Shown: positions 1-8,327, numbered from the stretch's first letter. The stretch is DNA of 64,000 nucleotides from Streptomyces sp. NRRL B-1140 (GCF_001280065.1 NZ_LGEA01000002.1:62001-126000), one strand, 5' to 3'. The notes: generated from the sequence alone by a model not told the origin. Numbers and translations: made by a program.

Positions 1-610
1 GCGCGTCGCCCGCCGCCTTGTAGTTGAAGTTCCAGCTCAGCTGGATCGGGCCGCGCCCGTAGTAGGCGGCCTGCCCGGCCGGACAGCCGTAGGGCCGGCT
101 CCAGTCGCAGTAGTGCGGGTAGTTGGCGGTGTTCTGCTCCACCACGTGTACCAGACCGCCGGTCTCGTGACCGACGTTGGCGAGGAAGGCCGCGGCCTCC
201 TGCTTCTTCACCGTGTCGCCGCCGGTGTTGGCGAACCCCGGGTAGGCGCCGAGGGCAGCGGTGAGACCGCTGTAGCTGTAGAACGAATTCCGGTTCGGGA
301 ACATCTGGTTGAACTGCGCCTCGGTCACGACGAACCGCGCGTTCGGGGTGCCCGGACCGTTGTCACAGGCGTACGGCTCCCAGTACCAGGTGCTGACGAC
401 CGGGTCGTAGCCCGGGTTGGCGTGCTCGGCGATGTAGGCCTTGCCGTCGGTGTAACGGACGATGTCGCCGGCCGCGTACGACTTCCCGGCCGTCCAGTTC
501 GGATAGCTGGAGCACGCGGCGGCCGAGGCGTTCGTGGCGGGCAGGAGCACCGGTGCGGTGCCGGCGAGGGCCAGGGTGGCCAGGACAGCGGAGATGCGAC
601 GTCTCGACAC
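1..610 (-). CDS. Secreted GH19 chitinase with N-terminal chitin-binding module (3' part beyond window)
   Basis: Hydrolyses chitin outside the cell. The first 203 residues are visible. A GTG start at 608-610 is preceded by an AAGGAG ribosome site. A signal peptide of about 30 residues ends in an Ala-rich site, followed by a CBM5/12-like module (about 33-82, with aromatic residues in WYWEPY) and the GH19 domain from about 90. The first catalytic Glu is E149 in GHETGG, and E158, nine residues later, fits the second catalytic Glu of the short bacterial GH19 type. The substrate-cleft motif YYGRGPIQLSWN follows. The gene is cut by the window edge, not visibly broken. DasR-like sites upstream suggest N-acetylglucosamine control. 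It may be the counterpart of S. coelicolor ChiF, inferred from family and neighbours. Confidence 0.93.
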   Translation of the reverse strand, partial: MSRRRISAVLATLALAGTAPVLLPATNASAAACSSYPNWTAGKSYAAGDIVRYTDGKAYIAEHANPGYDPVVSTWYWEPYACDNGPGTPNARFVVTEAQFNQMFPNRNSFYSYSGLTAALGAYPGFANTGGDTVKKQEAAAFLANVGHETGGLVHVVEQNTANYPHYCDWSRPYGCPAGQAAYYGRGPIQLSWNFNYKAAGDA

Positions 611-745
611 GGATTCAACTCCTTCGCGGAGCACGGCCGCACCCCGGCGAGGGCAGGGCGAAGCAGTCCCTTGACCGCTTGCGCCGGTGTTCCGGTCACG
701 GCGTGGGGGGGGCCGTGGTGGGGGCTGGAAGCCACACTCAACCGC

Positions 746-790
746 TTTGGTCTGTACCAGTCAAGGGTGTAGACCAGTCAGGTACAGACC
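746..790. promoter_or_regulatory. Putative DasR (dre) sites upstream of the chitinase
   Basis: Two adjacent sequences resemble the dre consensus ACTGGTCTAGACCAGT: TTTGGTCTGTACCAGT at 746-761 and AAGGGTGTAGACCAGT, ending about 778. Each matches about 12 of 16 positions. A third partial copy, GGTACAGACC, ends at 790. They lie 135-180 bp upstream of the chitinase GTG, where repeats occur in Streptomyces chitinase promoters. DasR binding is inferred. Confidence 0.55.
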
Positions 791-836
791 TGCCGGAATC
801 ACGCCGGACCACGGCCCGCCCTGCCCCGCTCGGGGC

Positions 837-1274
837 TCACACGCGCGCCGAGCCCTCCAGGATCGCCGCCAGCCGGTCCAGCAGGGACCGCAACAGGTCG
901 TCGTCGCCGTCGCGGAGCGGCGGCCAGCCGGCGCGGACGGCGCGTTCGACACGCAGCCAGTACTCCTGGCCGCGCGGGGTGAGATGGGCCAGGACACGGC
1001 GCCGGTCGAACGGATCGACCCTGCGGTGCACCAGATTCTGATCGACGAGCTGGTCGACCAGCTTGGTCAGTGTCGGAGGCGGCAGGAAAGCGGCCTCGGC
1101 GAGCCCCGTCATGTGGTGCCCCTCACCGTCGGACAGCGCGGCCAGCACCCGCCACGCGTCGAGCGAGCAGCCTTCGGCCTCCAGCACACCCTGCAAACGC
1201 CGGGCCGCCAGCCGTTCGGCCCGCGTCAGCAACTGCACGAGGTCGTCGGGACGACGCGGGGTCGGGCTGGGCAT
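837..1274 (-). CDS. MarR-family transcriptional regulator
   Basis: A 145-residue winged-helix repressor. The MarR fold is clear: N-terminal dimerisation helix, HTH around residues 45-95 with the recognition segment PPPTLTKLVDQL, then the wing signature VDPFDRRRVLAHLT, a close match to the DxRDxRxxxxxLT pattern. The ATG at 1274 is chosen because AGGAG stands six bases upstream; the ATG at 1304 has no ribosome site and would extend toward the divergent gene. It diverges from the substrate-binding-protein gene at 1354, with 79 bp between the starts, and may control it. The ligand is unknown. Confidence 0.85.
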   Translation of the reverse strand: MPSPTPRRPDDLVQLLTRAERLAARRLQGVLEAEGCSLDAWRVLAALSDGEGHHMTGLAEAAFLPPPTLTKLVDQLVDQNLVHRRVDPFDRRRVLAHLTPRGQEYWLRVERAVRAGWPPLRDGDDDLLRSLLDRLAAILEGSARV

Positions 1275-1353
1275 CCCTGCTCCTAGGTCACGAGGGATGT
1301 CCATCGTAGGAGACGCACTGGAGTTCGTCCGGTGGAGCCGAGATCATGACGCC

Positions 1354-2463
1354 ATGTTCCGGCACGACCTCCCAGCGCCCGAGTGGTTCACGGCCGACGA
1401 CTCCGTGCTCGGCGTGGCCCTCGTCTTCCCCCTGCGGGGTCCGGCCGGGATCTTCGGGCCCACCTGCGAACTGTGTGCCCGGCTGGCCGCCGAGGAGGTC
1501 AACCGGGACGGCGGCGTGCTCGGCAGGGAGCTGCGGCTGGTGCCGGTCGACGGCTCGGGCCCGCCCGACGAGATCGCGGACGAGATGGAGGCGCTGGTAT
1601 CCCTGGGTGCAGTGCAGGGCGTCACCGGCTGGCACATCTCCTCCGTACGGCAGGCGCTGGCGCCTAGGATCGCGCACCGCGTCCCCTACGTGTACACCGC
1701 GCTGTACGAGGGCGGCGAGGACACGGCGGGGGTCTTCCTGACCAGCGAGACGCCGCACGAACAACTCCGTCCGGCGATGGGGCTGCTGGCGCGCGAGCGC
1801 GGGGTGCGGCGCTGGTTCGTGGTGGGCAACGACTACGTGTGGCCCCGGCACACGGCCCGCTCGGCGCGCGCCTACGCCCGGGCCAACGGCGGACGCATCA
1901 CCGGTGAGGCCTATCTCCCGCTCGGCTCCGAGGACTTCGAGCCGGTGCTGCGCCGCGTCGAGCGCACGGACGCCGACGCGGTGCTGATGCTGCTCGTCGG
2001 CAGTGACGCGGTCCGCTTCAACCGGGCGTTCGCGGCATACGGCCTGCCCGCGCGCTGTCTGCGGCTGAGCACACTGATGGACGAGAACATGCTGGTGGCG
2101 AGCGGCCCCGAGGCCACGCAGGACCTCTACAGCACGGCCGGGTACTTCGCCTCGCTGGCCGATCGGGACGCCCTCGACTTCCACGGACGGTACGCGGCCC
2201 GCTACGGCGTCCAGGCGCCCGCCCTCGGCAGCCTCGGCGAGTCCTGCTATGAGGGTGTGCTGCTGCTGGCCGCACTGCTGAGGAGGGCCGGGACGCTGGA
2301 CGTCTCGGCGATCGGCGCGACGGCGGGAGCCGGGGCGGTGTCGTACGAGGGCCCGCGCGGGCTGCTGCATCTGCGGGACGCCCATGTGCGCCAGCGCATC
2401 TACCTGGCGCGGGCCGACGGGCTCGACTTCGACGTGCTCACGGAGCTGGACGCGCCGCGCTGA
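1354..2463 (+). CDS. AmiC/UrtA-like amide or urea substrate-binding domain protein
   Basis: A type I periplasmic-binding fold protein (Peripla_BP_5/6 group), 369 residues. Visible landmarks are FPLRGPAGIFGP at the N-terminus, the ligand-loop region GVTGWHISSVR, and a second-lobe sequence ending GYFASLADRDALDFHGRY, as in the AmiC/FmdD/UrtA families. There is no signal peptide or lipobox, and no transporter genes follow. A cytoplasmic amide sensor like Pseudomonas AmiC is therefore at least as likely as a transport receptor. The ATG at 1354 has only a distant GGAG; an in-frame ATG at 1297 would add 19 residues. The divergent MarR gene and the downstream acyl-CoA dehydrogenase relative suggest a small catabolic unit. 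Confidence 0.75.
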   Translation: MFRHDLPAPEWFTADDSVLGVALVFPLRGPAGIFGPTCELCARLAAEEVNRDGGVLGRELRLVPVDGSGPPDEIADEMEALVSLGAVQGVTGWHISSVRQALAPRIAHRVPYVYTALYEGGEDTAGVFLTSETPHEQLRPAMGLLARERGVRRWFVVGNDYVWPRHTARSARAYARANGGRITGEAYLPLGSEDFEPVLRRVERTDADAVLMLLVGSDAVRFNRAFAAYGLPARCLRLSTLMDENMLVASGPEATQDLYSTAGYFASLADRDALDFHGRYAARYGVQAPALGSLGESCYEGVLLLAALLRRAGTLDVSAIGATAGAGAVSYEGPRGLLHLRDAHVRQRIYLARADGLDFDVLTELDAPR

Positions 2464-2531
2464 CCGCGCAGGAACCGGCCGACACACCCCCGGATCCGCA
2501 TCCCGCGCCGCCCCGCCGCGAGAATCCCCGC

Positions 2532-3581
2532 ATGACCACCACACCGCACCCTCTCGTCACCCACGCACAGCGACTCGCGCGCGATCTCCTCGTCCCGCAG
2601 GCCGAACGCGTCGACCAGGAGGGGGTGCCCGCGAGCCACCTCGAGGCAGTGAAGCGGGCCGGACTTCTCGGGGTGGTCGCGCCACGGGAGTACGGCGGCG
2701 CCGAGGCGCCCGTGGCCGTGGCGCGCGAGACCGCCGAGATCCTGGCCGGGGCGTGCTGCTCCACCTGGTTCGTGCAGACCCAGCACCACACACCGGTGAA
2801 GCTGCTCGCCACCCACGACTCGCCCGTCCGGGAGAAGCTCCTGCGTCCGCTCGCGACCGGCGCGCTCATGGCCGGCATCGCCTTCGCCCATGTCCGCGCC
2901 TTCCCCCGGGTGCCGGTGCGGGCCGTGCGGCGGGAGGGCGGCTGGCGGTTCGAGGGAAGAGTGCCCTGGTACACGGGGTGGGGTCTGAACGATGTGATGC
3001 TGCTGGCCGGGGTGACGGACACGGCCGAGGTGGTGTTCGGGTTCGCCGAGGCCCGCGAGCAGCCGGGCCTGACGCCGTCGGCGCCCATGCGGCTCGCGGC
3101 CCTGACCGCCGCCCGTACGGTGTCCCTGGAGCTGGACGGCCTGTGGCTGCCGGAGGAGTCGGTGGTGCTGCGCACGTCGCAGGAGGAGTTCGCCCACGTC
3201 GACCTGCCCCGGGCCGCCAACGCCAGTCCGGCCGTGTTCGGGGTGGCGTACGCGGCGCTGGACCTGGTGGCGCAGAACCCGGACGGCCGGGACACGGCCC
3301 GTTCCCTGCGCTCCCGGCTCGACGAGGTCCGCACGGAGGCCTACGCCCTGGCCGACCGGCCCCCTTCACGCGACTGCGTCCCGGAACGACTTGCCGTGAA
3401 GACGCGTGCGTACGACCTGCTGAGCGCGGCCACGACCGCGGCGATCGTGGCCGGGGGCGGCCGGGCCATGGCACTGGGCAGCCCGGCGCAACGGCTGGCG
3501 CGCGAGGGGATGTTCCTGCTGGTGCAGGGTCAGACGGCCGAGGCACGCCGGACGCACCTCGGCTCGCTGGCGGCCCACTAG
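2532..3581 (+). CDS. Acyl-CoA dehydrogenase-family flavoprotein
   Basis: 349 residues, somewhat shorter than the usual 380. The N-terminal helical domain carries the typical VKRAGLLGVVAPREYGGAEAP motif in two pieces. The beta-domain includes GGWRFEGRVPWYTGW and the C-terminal helical domain ends in RAMALGSPAQRLAREGMF. The canonical catalytic Glu is not evident, and members of this divergent branch include flavin-dependent hydroxylases and desulfurisation enzymes of the DszC type. The gene lies 68 bp after the AmiC-like gene on the same strand, so the pair may be co-transcribed. The nearby ssuED genes make an organosulfur substrate possible, but this is only contextual. Confidence 0.72.
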   Translation: MTTTPHPLVTHAQRLARDLLVPQAERVDQEGVPASHLEAVKRAGLLGVVAPREYGGAEAPVAVARETAEILAGACCSTWFVQTQHHTPVKLLATHDSPVREKLLRPLATGALMAGIAFAHVRAFPRVPVRAVRREGGWRFEGRVPWYTGWGLNDVMLLAGVTDTAEVVFGFAEAREQPGLTPSAPMRLAALTAARTVSLELDGLWLPEESVVLRTSQEEFAHVDLPRAANASPAVFGVAYAALDLVAQNPDGRDTARSLRSRLDEVRTEAYALADRPPSRDCVPERLAVKTRAYDLLSAATTAAIVAGGGRAMALGSPAQRLAREGMFLLVQGQTAEARRTHLGSLAAH

Positions 3582-3804
3582 TGCGGTGACCGCGTGGTTC
3601 ACCTGGTTGGCGGTGGGAGCGGTCTTCCGGGGTGCCGACCATCGCGGACAGGGAGCGGTTCGTCCGGCCGCTCTTGCCCACGACCTTCGCCCGCAGGACA
3701 TGCGAGTCTCTCCTGTTCACCGAGGGGCGGTCGTGCCCACTCGGTGACCAGGACGCCCGGGCCCTGCACCAGGGTTGGTCTCCGGCGGAAGACGTGGCGG
3801 GGTG

Positions 3805-4956
3805 TCAGCTCGCCACCGGCACGAAGGGGGCCGCGGCGGCGGGTGCGCCCTGACCGCCCGCGGGGTGCCGCCACAGCCCCTGCGCGGCGAGGCGCGGCAG
3901 GACTCCCTCGCCGAACCAGTACGCCTCCTCCAGGTGCGGGTAGCCGGAGAGGATGAACTCGTCGATGCCCAGGGCGTGGTACTCCTTGATCCGCTCGGCG
4001 ACCTCGTCGTGGCTGCCGACCAGGGCGGTGCCCGCCCCGCCGCGCACCAGGCCGATGCCGGCCCACAGGTTGGGGTGGATCTCCAGGCGGTCGCGGCGGC
4101 CGCCGTGCAGGGCGAGCATGCGCTGCTGCCCCTCGGACTCGCTGTGGGAGAGTCCGGCCTGCACGGACGCCACCGTCTCCGGATCGAAGCCGTCGAGCAG
4201 CCGGTCCGCTTCGCCCCAGGCCTGCTCGGCGGTGTCCCGGGTGATGACGTGCAGCCGGATGCCGAAGCGCAGGGTGCGGCCCCGGGCTGCGGCCAGCGAC
4301 CGGATGCGGGCGATCTTCTCGGCGACCTGGGCCGGGGGTTCGCCCCAGGTGAGGTAGACGTCGGCGTGCCGGGCGGCGACATCGCCCGCGATGGGCGACG
4401 AGCCGCCGAAGTACACCTCGGGCACGGGGTCGGGCACCCGGGCCAGCGCCGCCTCCTCCACCCGGACGTGCTCCCCCTGCAGGTCCACGGTGCCGCCCTC
4501 CCACAACTCCCTTACGACGCGCAGGAACTCACCGGTGCGGCGGTACCGGGCGTCCTTGTCGAGGAAGTCACCGAAGGCGCGCTGCTCCTTGTTCTCGCCG
4601 CCGGTGACGACGTTGAGCAGCAGCCGCCCGCCGGTCTGACGCTGGAAGGTGGCGGCCATCTGCGCGGCGAGCGTGGGCGAGATCAGGCCGGGCCGGAAGG
4701 CGACGAGGAACTTCAGGCGTTCGGTGTGCTGGGCGACCATCGCGGTCGTGAGCCAGGCGTCCTCGCACCAGGCGCCGGTGGGCGTGAGAGCTCCCGCGAA
4801 CCCCACTTCCTCGGCGGCCCGGGCGATCTGGCTCAGGTAGGCGACCGTCGGCGGCCGGTCCCGCCCGGACGCGGTGGCCGGGGTGCCGTGACCGCCGCCG
4901 ACGACATGGCGGCTGTCACCGTTGGTGGGCAGGAACCAGTGGAACGTGAGGGACAC
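3805..4956 (-). CDS. ssuD: FMNH2-dependent alkanesulfonate monooxygenase SsuD
   Basis: Releases sulfite from alkanesulfonates using reduced FMN and oxygen. The 383-residue luciferase-fold protein begins MSLTFHWFLPTNGD, as SsuD does. It carries LKFLVAFRPGLISPT, the flavin-contact motif GGRLLLNVVTGG and the C-terminal IDEFILSGYPHLEEAYWFGEGVLP, all SsuD signatures. Length matches the family (about 380). The GTG start at 4956 has GGAG eight bases upstream. It lies 43 bp after ssuE, which supplies FMNH2. No ssuABC transporter is adjacent, so uptake must be encoded elsewhere. A leader peptide upstream of ssuE suggests cysteine or sulfate control. Confidence 0.93.
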   Translation of the reverse strand: MSLTFHWFLPTNGDSRHVVGGGHGTPATASGRDRPPTVAYLSQIARAAEEVGFAGALTPTGAWCEDAWLTTAMVAQHTERLKFLVAFRPGLISPTLAAQMAATFQRQTGGRLLLNVVTGGENKEQRAFGDFLDKDARYRRTGEFLRVVRELWEGGTVDLQGEHVRVEEAALARVPDPVPEVYFGGSSPIAGDVAARHADVYLTWGEPPAQVAEKIARIRSLAAARGRTLRFGIRLHVITRDTAEQAWGEADRLLDGFDPETVASVQAGLSHSESEGQQRMLALHGGRRDRLEIHPNLWAGIGLVRGGAGTALVGSHDEVAERIKEYHALGIDEFILSGYPHLEEAYWFGEGVLPRLAAQGLWRHPAGGQGAPAAAAPFVPVAS

Positions 4957-4999
4957 GGGGTGACTCCGATCGGGGGAACGTGCGTGCGGCGGCGTGGTG

Positions 5000-5554
5000 T
5001 CAGCCCGCCACGGCGAGCAGCGGGGTGCGGTCCAGCGCCGCGGAGAACTGGTCGACCACCTGGTCCAACGCCTCCGAGGCGTCCGGCGCGACGGTCAGGG
5101 AGCCGTCCTCGTGTGCGGTGAGGTGCTGGTCGAGGGTGAACCAGCCCTGCACGATGTGGTCCGCGCCCATGGAGCTGAGGACCGGGCGCAGGGCGTAGTC
5201 GATGGCCAGGACGTGGGCGACGCTGCCGCCGGTGGCGAGCGGCAGCACGGTCTTGCCGGTGAGGGCGTATTGCGGGAGCAGGTCCAGAAGGGCCTTCAGA
5301 ACACCGGAGTAGGACGCCTTGTAGACGGGCGTGCCGATGACGACGCCGTCGGCCCGGGCGAACAGTTCGGTGGTCTGGACGATGGCGGGGTGGCGGAAGT
5401 CCGCGCCGAGCAGGGCCTCGGCCGGGATGGTACGGACGTCGAGCGGGATCACGTGATGTCCCTGGGCCGCCAGCCGCTTGTCGAGGTGGCGCAGCAGTCG
5501 GCTGGTGCGGGAGGAGGCGGAAGGGCTGCCGGAGACGGACAGGATGGTGGCCAT
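5000..5554 (-). CDS. ssuE: NAD(P)H-dependent FMN reductase SsuE
   Basis: Supplies reduced FMN to SsuD. This 184-residue flavodoxin-like protein opens with the phosphate loop SVSGSPSASSRTSRLL and continues with GVVIGTPVYKASYSGVLKALLD and the family signature LPLATGGSVAHVLAIDYALRPVL. The second motif is shared by SsuE and MsuE. It is the first enzyme gene of a two-gene operon with ssuD. The ATG at 5554 has a weak GAGAG ribosome site. The roughly 190-bp leader between a short upstream peptide gene and this start contains two hairpins. Confidence 0.92.
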   Translation of the reverse strand: MATILSVSGSPSASSRTSRLLRHLDKRLAAQGHHVIPLDVRTIPAEALLGADFRHPAIVQTTELFARADGVVIGTPVYKASYSGVLKALLDLLPQYALTGKTVLPLATGGSVAHVLAIDYALRPVLSSMGADHIVQGWFTLDQHLTAHEDGSLTVAPDASEALDQVVDQFSAALDRTPLLAVAG

Positions 5555-5607
5555 GGGCTCTCATTTCCTGGAGAGGGCGCGACTGCGCGGGGAATCGCCG
5601 AACTCGG

Positions 5608-5691
5608 GCACGCCACGTTCGAACGGCGTGCGGAGGTGCCGGATTCAGGCGGGGGAACATCACCGTTCAGGGCATGCCGCCTGCACGGCGG
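5608..5691 (-). promoter_or_regulatory. Hairpins between the leader peptide and ssuE (possible attenuator)
   Basis: On the transcribed strand, between leader-peptide stop and ssuE, two stem-loops are visible. CCGCC/GGCGG with a five-base loop lies at 5677-5691. A perfect seven-base stem GCACGCC/GGCGTGC with a ten-base loop lies at 5608-5631. Neither is followed by a U-run, which is usual in Streptomyces. Their position suggests transcription or translation attenuation coupled to leader translation. This is inferred. Confidence 0.4.
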
Positions 5692-5742
5692 ACAAGGCCG
5701 GCGGCGGAAACGGCGGTGAAGGGAAGCGGCGAGCCGGGAGAC

Positions 5743-5826
5743 TCAGGCTGCGGCGCGACAGGAAGCGCTGGAGACGCGTGCGAGGTCGACATGGCGTCGC
5801 CGCGTGAGGTCCAGTCGCATGGTCAT
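5743..5826 (-). CDS. Cysteine-type leader peptide of the ssuED operon (27 aa)
   Basis: A short open frame reads MTMRLDLTRRRHVDLARVSS followed by ASCRAAA and stop. The core RxHVDLxRxxSAxC recurs in putative leader peptides that precede sulfur-assimilation operons in Streptomyces, so conservation of motif and context supports translation. The single Cys near the C-terminus would let ribosome stalling report cysteine supply. The ATG at 5826 has no strong ribosome site; an internal ATG (codon 3) or a leaderless message is possible. It ends 188 bp before ssuE. Confidence 0.8.
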   Translation of the reverse strand: MTMRLDLTRRRHVDLARVSSASCRAAA

Positions 5827-5928
5827 GCCATGGATCGTGGCAGCGGAGGTCGAGGGCCGTCAAGGAAATCGCGGCTCATCTCGTATCCCGGACCGGCCTG
5901 TTCACGGCAGGCACCCCGGAAGAACCGT

Positions 5929-5967
5929 GCGCGCCCTCCCTGTTCGTCACGACCAGGGAGGGCGCGC
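5929..5967. terminator. Strong intrinsic hairpin, 14-bp perfect stem
   Basis: GCGCGCCCTCCCTG at 5929-5942 pairs perfectly with CAGGGAGGGCGCGC at 5954-5967 across an 11-base loop. It lies 25 bp downstream of the 58-residue minus-strand gene and upstream of the ssu leader, so it probably terminates the former and isolates the ssu promoter. Confidence 0.8.
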
Positions 5968-5991
5968 TGTTGCCGTGCGACCGCGCCGAGC

Positions 5992-6168
5992 TCAGTCGCC
6001 GTCCTCCGGAACGACCACGAGGAAGGCGTCCGACTCCAGGTCCATCACGACGGTGGCCGGCTCGCCCTCGGCGCGGCGGCGTGCCGCGTACTCCTCCGCG
6101 GGCCACGATCCGCGCGGAGACCCCGCCGGGAACCGTTCCAACACCTTCGCGCCGATGGCCGTGGTCAC
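5992..6168 (-). CDS. Small conserved-looking hypothetical protein (58 aa)
   Basis: A GTG at 6168 is preceded by a good GGGAGG ribosome site eight bases upstream, giving 58 residues. The sequence contains SWPAEEYAARRRAEGEPATVV then MDLESDAFLVV, with a regular alternation suggesting a short alpha-beta unit. No known domain is recognised. The ribosome site and the strong terminator 25 bp downstream support a real single-gene unit. A longer in-frame extension upstream has Gly/Arg-rich, non-protein-like composition and was not used. Confidence 0.6.
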   Translation of the reverse strand: MTTAIGAKVLERFPAGSPRGSWPAEEYAARRRAEGEPATVVMDLESDAFLVVVPEDGD

Positions 6169-6395
6169 GTCCGCTGCCCTCCCTGTCCCACGCCGTCCGC
6201 CGGACGACGTCGCCGGTCTGTGTCGTACACATCCGGATGCCCCCGATCCGCCCGGACATGTACCGCCGGGCAGAGACACCCGCTCTGCTCCAAGCCCTAC
6301 ACATAAAGGGAAAATAAGAGCAGAATGACCCTTACGCGGCGTTTACCGCACACCCCTCCAGACGCGGTCGCCCTGCACCATGAAGGAGACGAGTC

Positions 6396-6836
6396 ATGGC
6401 CAACGTCTCGCCCACCAGAGGTGACATCACCACCCACCCCGACGCCTCCGAGATGCGGGACCGTTACGCCCGTATGCTCGGCGGCCGTGATGTGGCGCTC
6501 GTGGACGGACCGGTGTTCCTGCTCGGTCTGTACTGCGCCGCCTCCCCGTGGATAGTCCACTACACGACCAGCCAGCCTTCACTCGTGACCCACAACCTGA
6601 TCATGGGCATCGCCATCGGCCTGCTGGCGCTCGGCTTCACTCGCGCTCCGGAGCGCATGTACGGCCTGAGCTGGGCCATGTGCGCCCTCGGGGTGTGGAT
6701 GATCATCTCGCCGTGGATCGTCGGCGACAGCCCGGACGCCGGTGTCGTGTGGAACAACATCGTCATCGGCGCACTGGCCGTGATCTTGGGGCTGGTGTGC
6801 GCCGGAACAGCGGCGAAGGCCACGCCCAGGCCGTAG
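6396..6836 (+). CDS. SPW-repeat integral membrane protein
   Basis: 146 residues with two SPW motifs, AASPWIVHY (about 50) and IISPWIVGD (about 109), each beside a hydrophobic helix pair, giving about four membrane segments. This is the SPW-repeat architecture found in bacterial membrane proteins of unknown function. A hydrophilic N-terminus of about 35 residues precedes the first helix. The start is fixed by GAAGGAGAC six bases before the ATG at 6396. About 225 bp upstream hold no other gene. Nothing in the neighbourhood indicates a specific role. Confidence 0.85.
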   Translation: MANVSPTRGDITTHPDASEMRDRYARMLGGRDVALVDGPVFLLGLYCAASPWIVHYTTSQPSLVTHNLIMGIAIGLLALGFTRAPERMYGLSWAMCALGVWMIISPWIVGDSPDAGVVWNNIVIGALAVILGLVCAGTAAKATPRP

Positions 6837-6916
6837 CGCCGACCGCAAGGGATTCGAAGGCCGGTCCGCCCCCTGGGCCGGCCCGTTCATGCCCCGCTGC
6901 CGCGGGGGCCGTCGTG

Positions 6917-7693
6917 CTAGGTCGTGTACACGTACGGCGTCGTGGTGGTCAGCGCCGCGAAACCGAGCCGTTCCAGGATCGGCCGGCTCTCACTGGAGGC
7001 GTCGACCTGCAGGTAGCGGAAGCCCCGGGCCGCGGCGGCCCGGGCACGGTGGGTGACCAGGGAGCGGTAGACACCCCGGCCGCGCCAGCCCGGGACGGTG
7101 CCGCCGCCCCACAGGCCCGCGAAGGGGGTGCCGGGCACGAGCTCCATGCGGGCCGCGCTCACCGGCTGGTCGCCGGCCAGGGCCACGACGGCGACGACGG
7201 TGTCCGGGTCGGCCGACAGCCGGGCGAGGAGCTGCTGTCGCAGCCAGGAGCTGTCCGCGCCGAACGCCTTCTCGTGGACGTCGGCCACGTGGTCGACGCC
7301 CGCCGCGTCGGTGACCGGCACGACGCGCACGCCCTCGGGCAGTGCGGTGTCGAGGGCGAGAGCGCCGATCTCTCCGATCATCAGCGTCTCCTCTTCCCCG
7401 GACGTGAACCCGGCCGCGCGCAGCCGCCGCCCCAGGTCGGCCGGCCGGTCGTGCCCGTACACCTTCCACTCGAAGTCGAGGCCGAGTCCGCTGTAGTGAC
7501 GGATCTGCCCGGCGATCGCCGCGTCCGCCCCGGCCTGGTCGAGGGCGGACCACACGATGCCGTTCCAGCCCCCCGCGGAGGCGACCTGACGGACGACACC
7601 GCCGGTCCGCTCGACTCGGGCGTCCGGACCGTCCGGCCGGGCCCCCGCACGCAGCTCGTGGTCGAAGAGGGCGAGCAGCTCCGCATGATTCAT
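6917..7693 (-). CDS. GNAT-family N-acetyltransferase
   Basis: 258 residues with a GNAT domain in the C-terminal half. The acetyl-CoA loop is GWRGRGVYRSLVTHR, preceded by AGLWGGGTVPG and followed by the strand RYLQVDASSESRPILERLGF, as in standard GNAT motif B. The N-terminal 120 residues form a GNAT-like extension with no acetyl-CoA loop. The ATG at 7693 is chosen for a GAGG site seven bases upstream; a GTG six bases earlier is possible. Substrate unknown; single-gene unit. Confidence 0.82.
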   Translation of the reverse strand: MNHAELLALFDHELRAGARPDGPDARVERTGGVVRQVASAGGWNGIVWSALDQAGADAAIAGQIRHYSGLGLDFEWKVYGHDRPADLGRRLRAAGFTSGEEETLMIGEIGALALDTALPEGVRVVPVTDAAGVDHVADVHEKAFGADSSWLRQQLLARLSADPDTVVAVVALAGDQPVSAARMELVPGTPFAGLWGGGTVPGWRGRGVYRSLVTHRARAAAARGFRYLQVDASSESRPILERLGFAALTTTTPYVYTT

Positions 7694-7841
7694 GAGCACA
7701 CCTCAGCAGGCACCGAACCGGAGGGCAAAGGATTTTGCGGGTCGGCGGCCGCCCCTCGGCCCGCGGCCCCGCTCCTTCTCCTGCGGTGCGCAGACGCCAT
7801 AAGGTCCTCGCGATCACATCGTCTCGCGAAGGGCCGGTCCC

Positions 7842-8327
7842 ATGGTCGTGAAGGACACGGAACTGCCGTACCTGCGCCGCTGCGTGGAACTCGCGGCCGA
7901 AGCCCTGGAGGCCGGGGACGAACCGTTCGGTTCGGTCCTGGTGGGCGGTGACGGCACCGTCCTCGCCGAGGACCGCAACCGGGTGGCCTCGGGCGACCGC
8001 ACCCGGCACCCCGAGTTCGAGCCGGCCCGCTGGTCGGCGGCGCACCTGACGCCAGGCGAACGGGCGGCGGCCACGGTCTGCACCTCAGGCGAGCACTGCC
8101 CGATGTGTGCGGCCGCCCACGCCTGGGTCGGCCTCGGCCGGATCGTCTACGTCGCCTCGTCCGAACAGCTCAGTTCCTGGCTGAGCGAGCTGGATGCCCC
8201 CGCGCCCCCGGTCCGGCCACTCCCCGTCCGCGAGGTGGCACCCCATGTAGCCGTGGACGGCCCCGTGCCCGAACTGAGCGACCAGGTGAGGGAGTTGCAC
8301 GCCAGGTTCCACCTCGGCCACGGCTGA
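7842..8327 (+). CDS. Nucleoside/guanine deaminase-like zinc enzyme
   Basis: 161 residues of the cytidine-deaminase fold. The zinc site is RHPEFE (about residue 56) with GEHCPMCAAA (about 84), giving H-P-E plus CxxC instead of the usual HAE plus PCxxC. The active-site segment EPFGSVLVGGDGTVLAEDRN is typical of guanine/tRNA-adenosine-type deaminases. Length fits the family. The ATG at 7842 follows GAAGG at a somewhat long spacing. It diverges from the GNAT gene. Substrate cannot be assigned. Confidence 0.82.
   Translation: MVVKDTELPYLRRCVELAAEALEAGDEPFGSVLVGGDGTVLAEDRNRVASGDRTRHPEFEPARWSAAHLTPGERAAATVCTSGEHCPMCAAAHAWVGLGRIVYVASSEQLSSWLSELDAPAPPVRPLPVREVAPHVAVDGPVPELSDQVRELHARFHLGHG

Noticed and set aside
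1275..1304. Upstream ATG (1304) for the MarR gene
   Set aside because: No ribosome site there, while the ATG at 1274 has AGGAG at the right distance.
3582..3804. Possible short genes between the dehydrogenase-like and ssuD genes
   Set aside because: Several frames exist but none has a ribosome site, family resemblance or protein-like composition.
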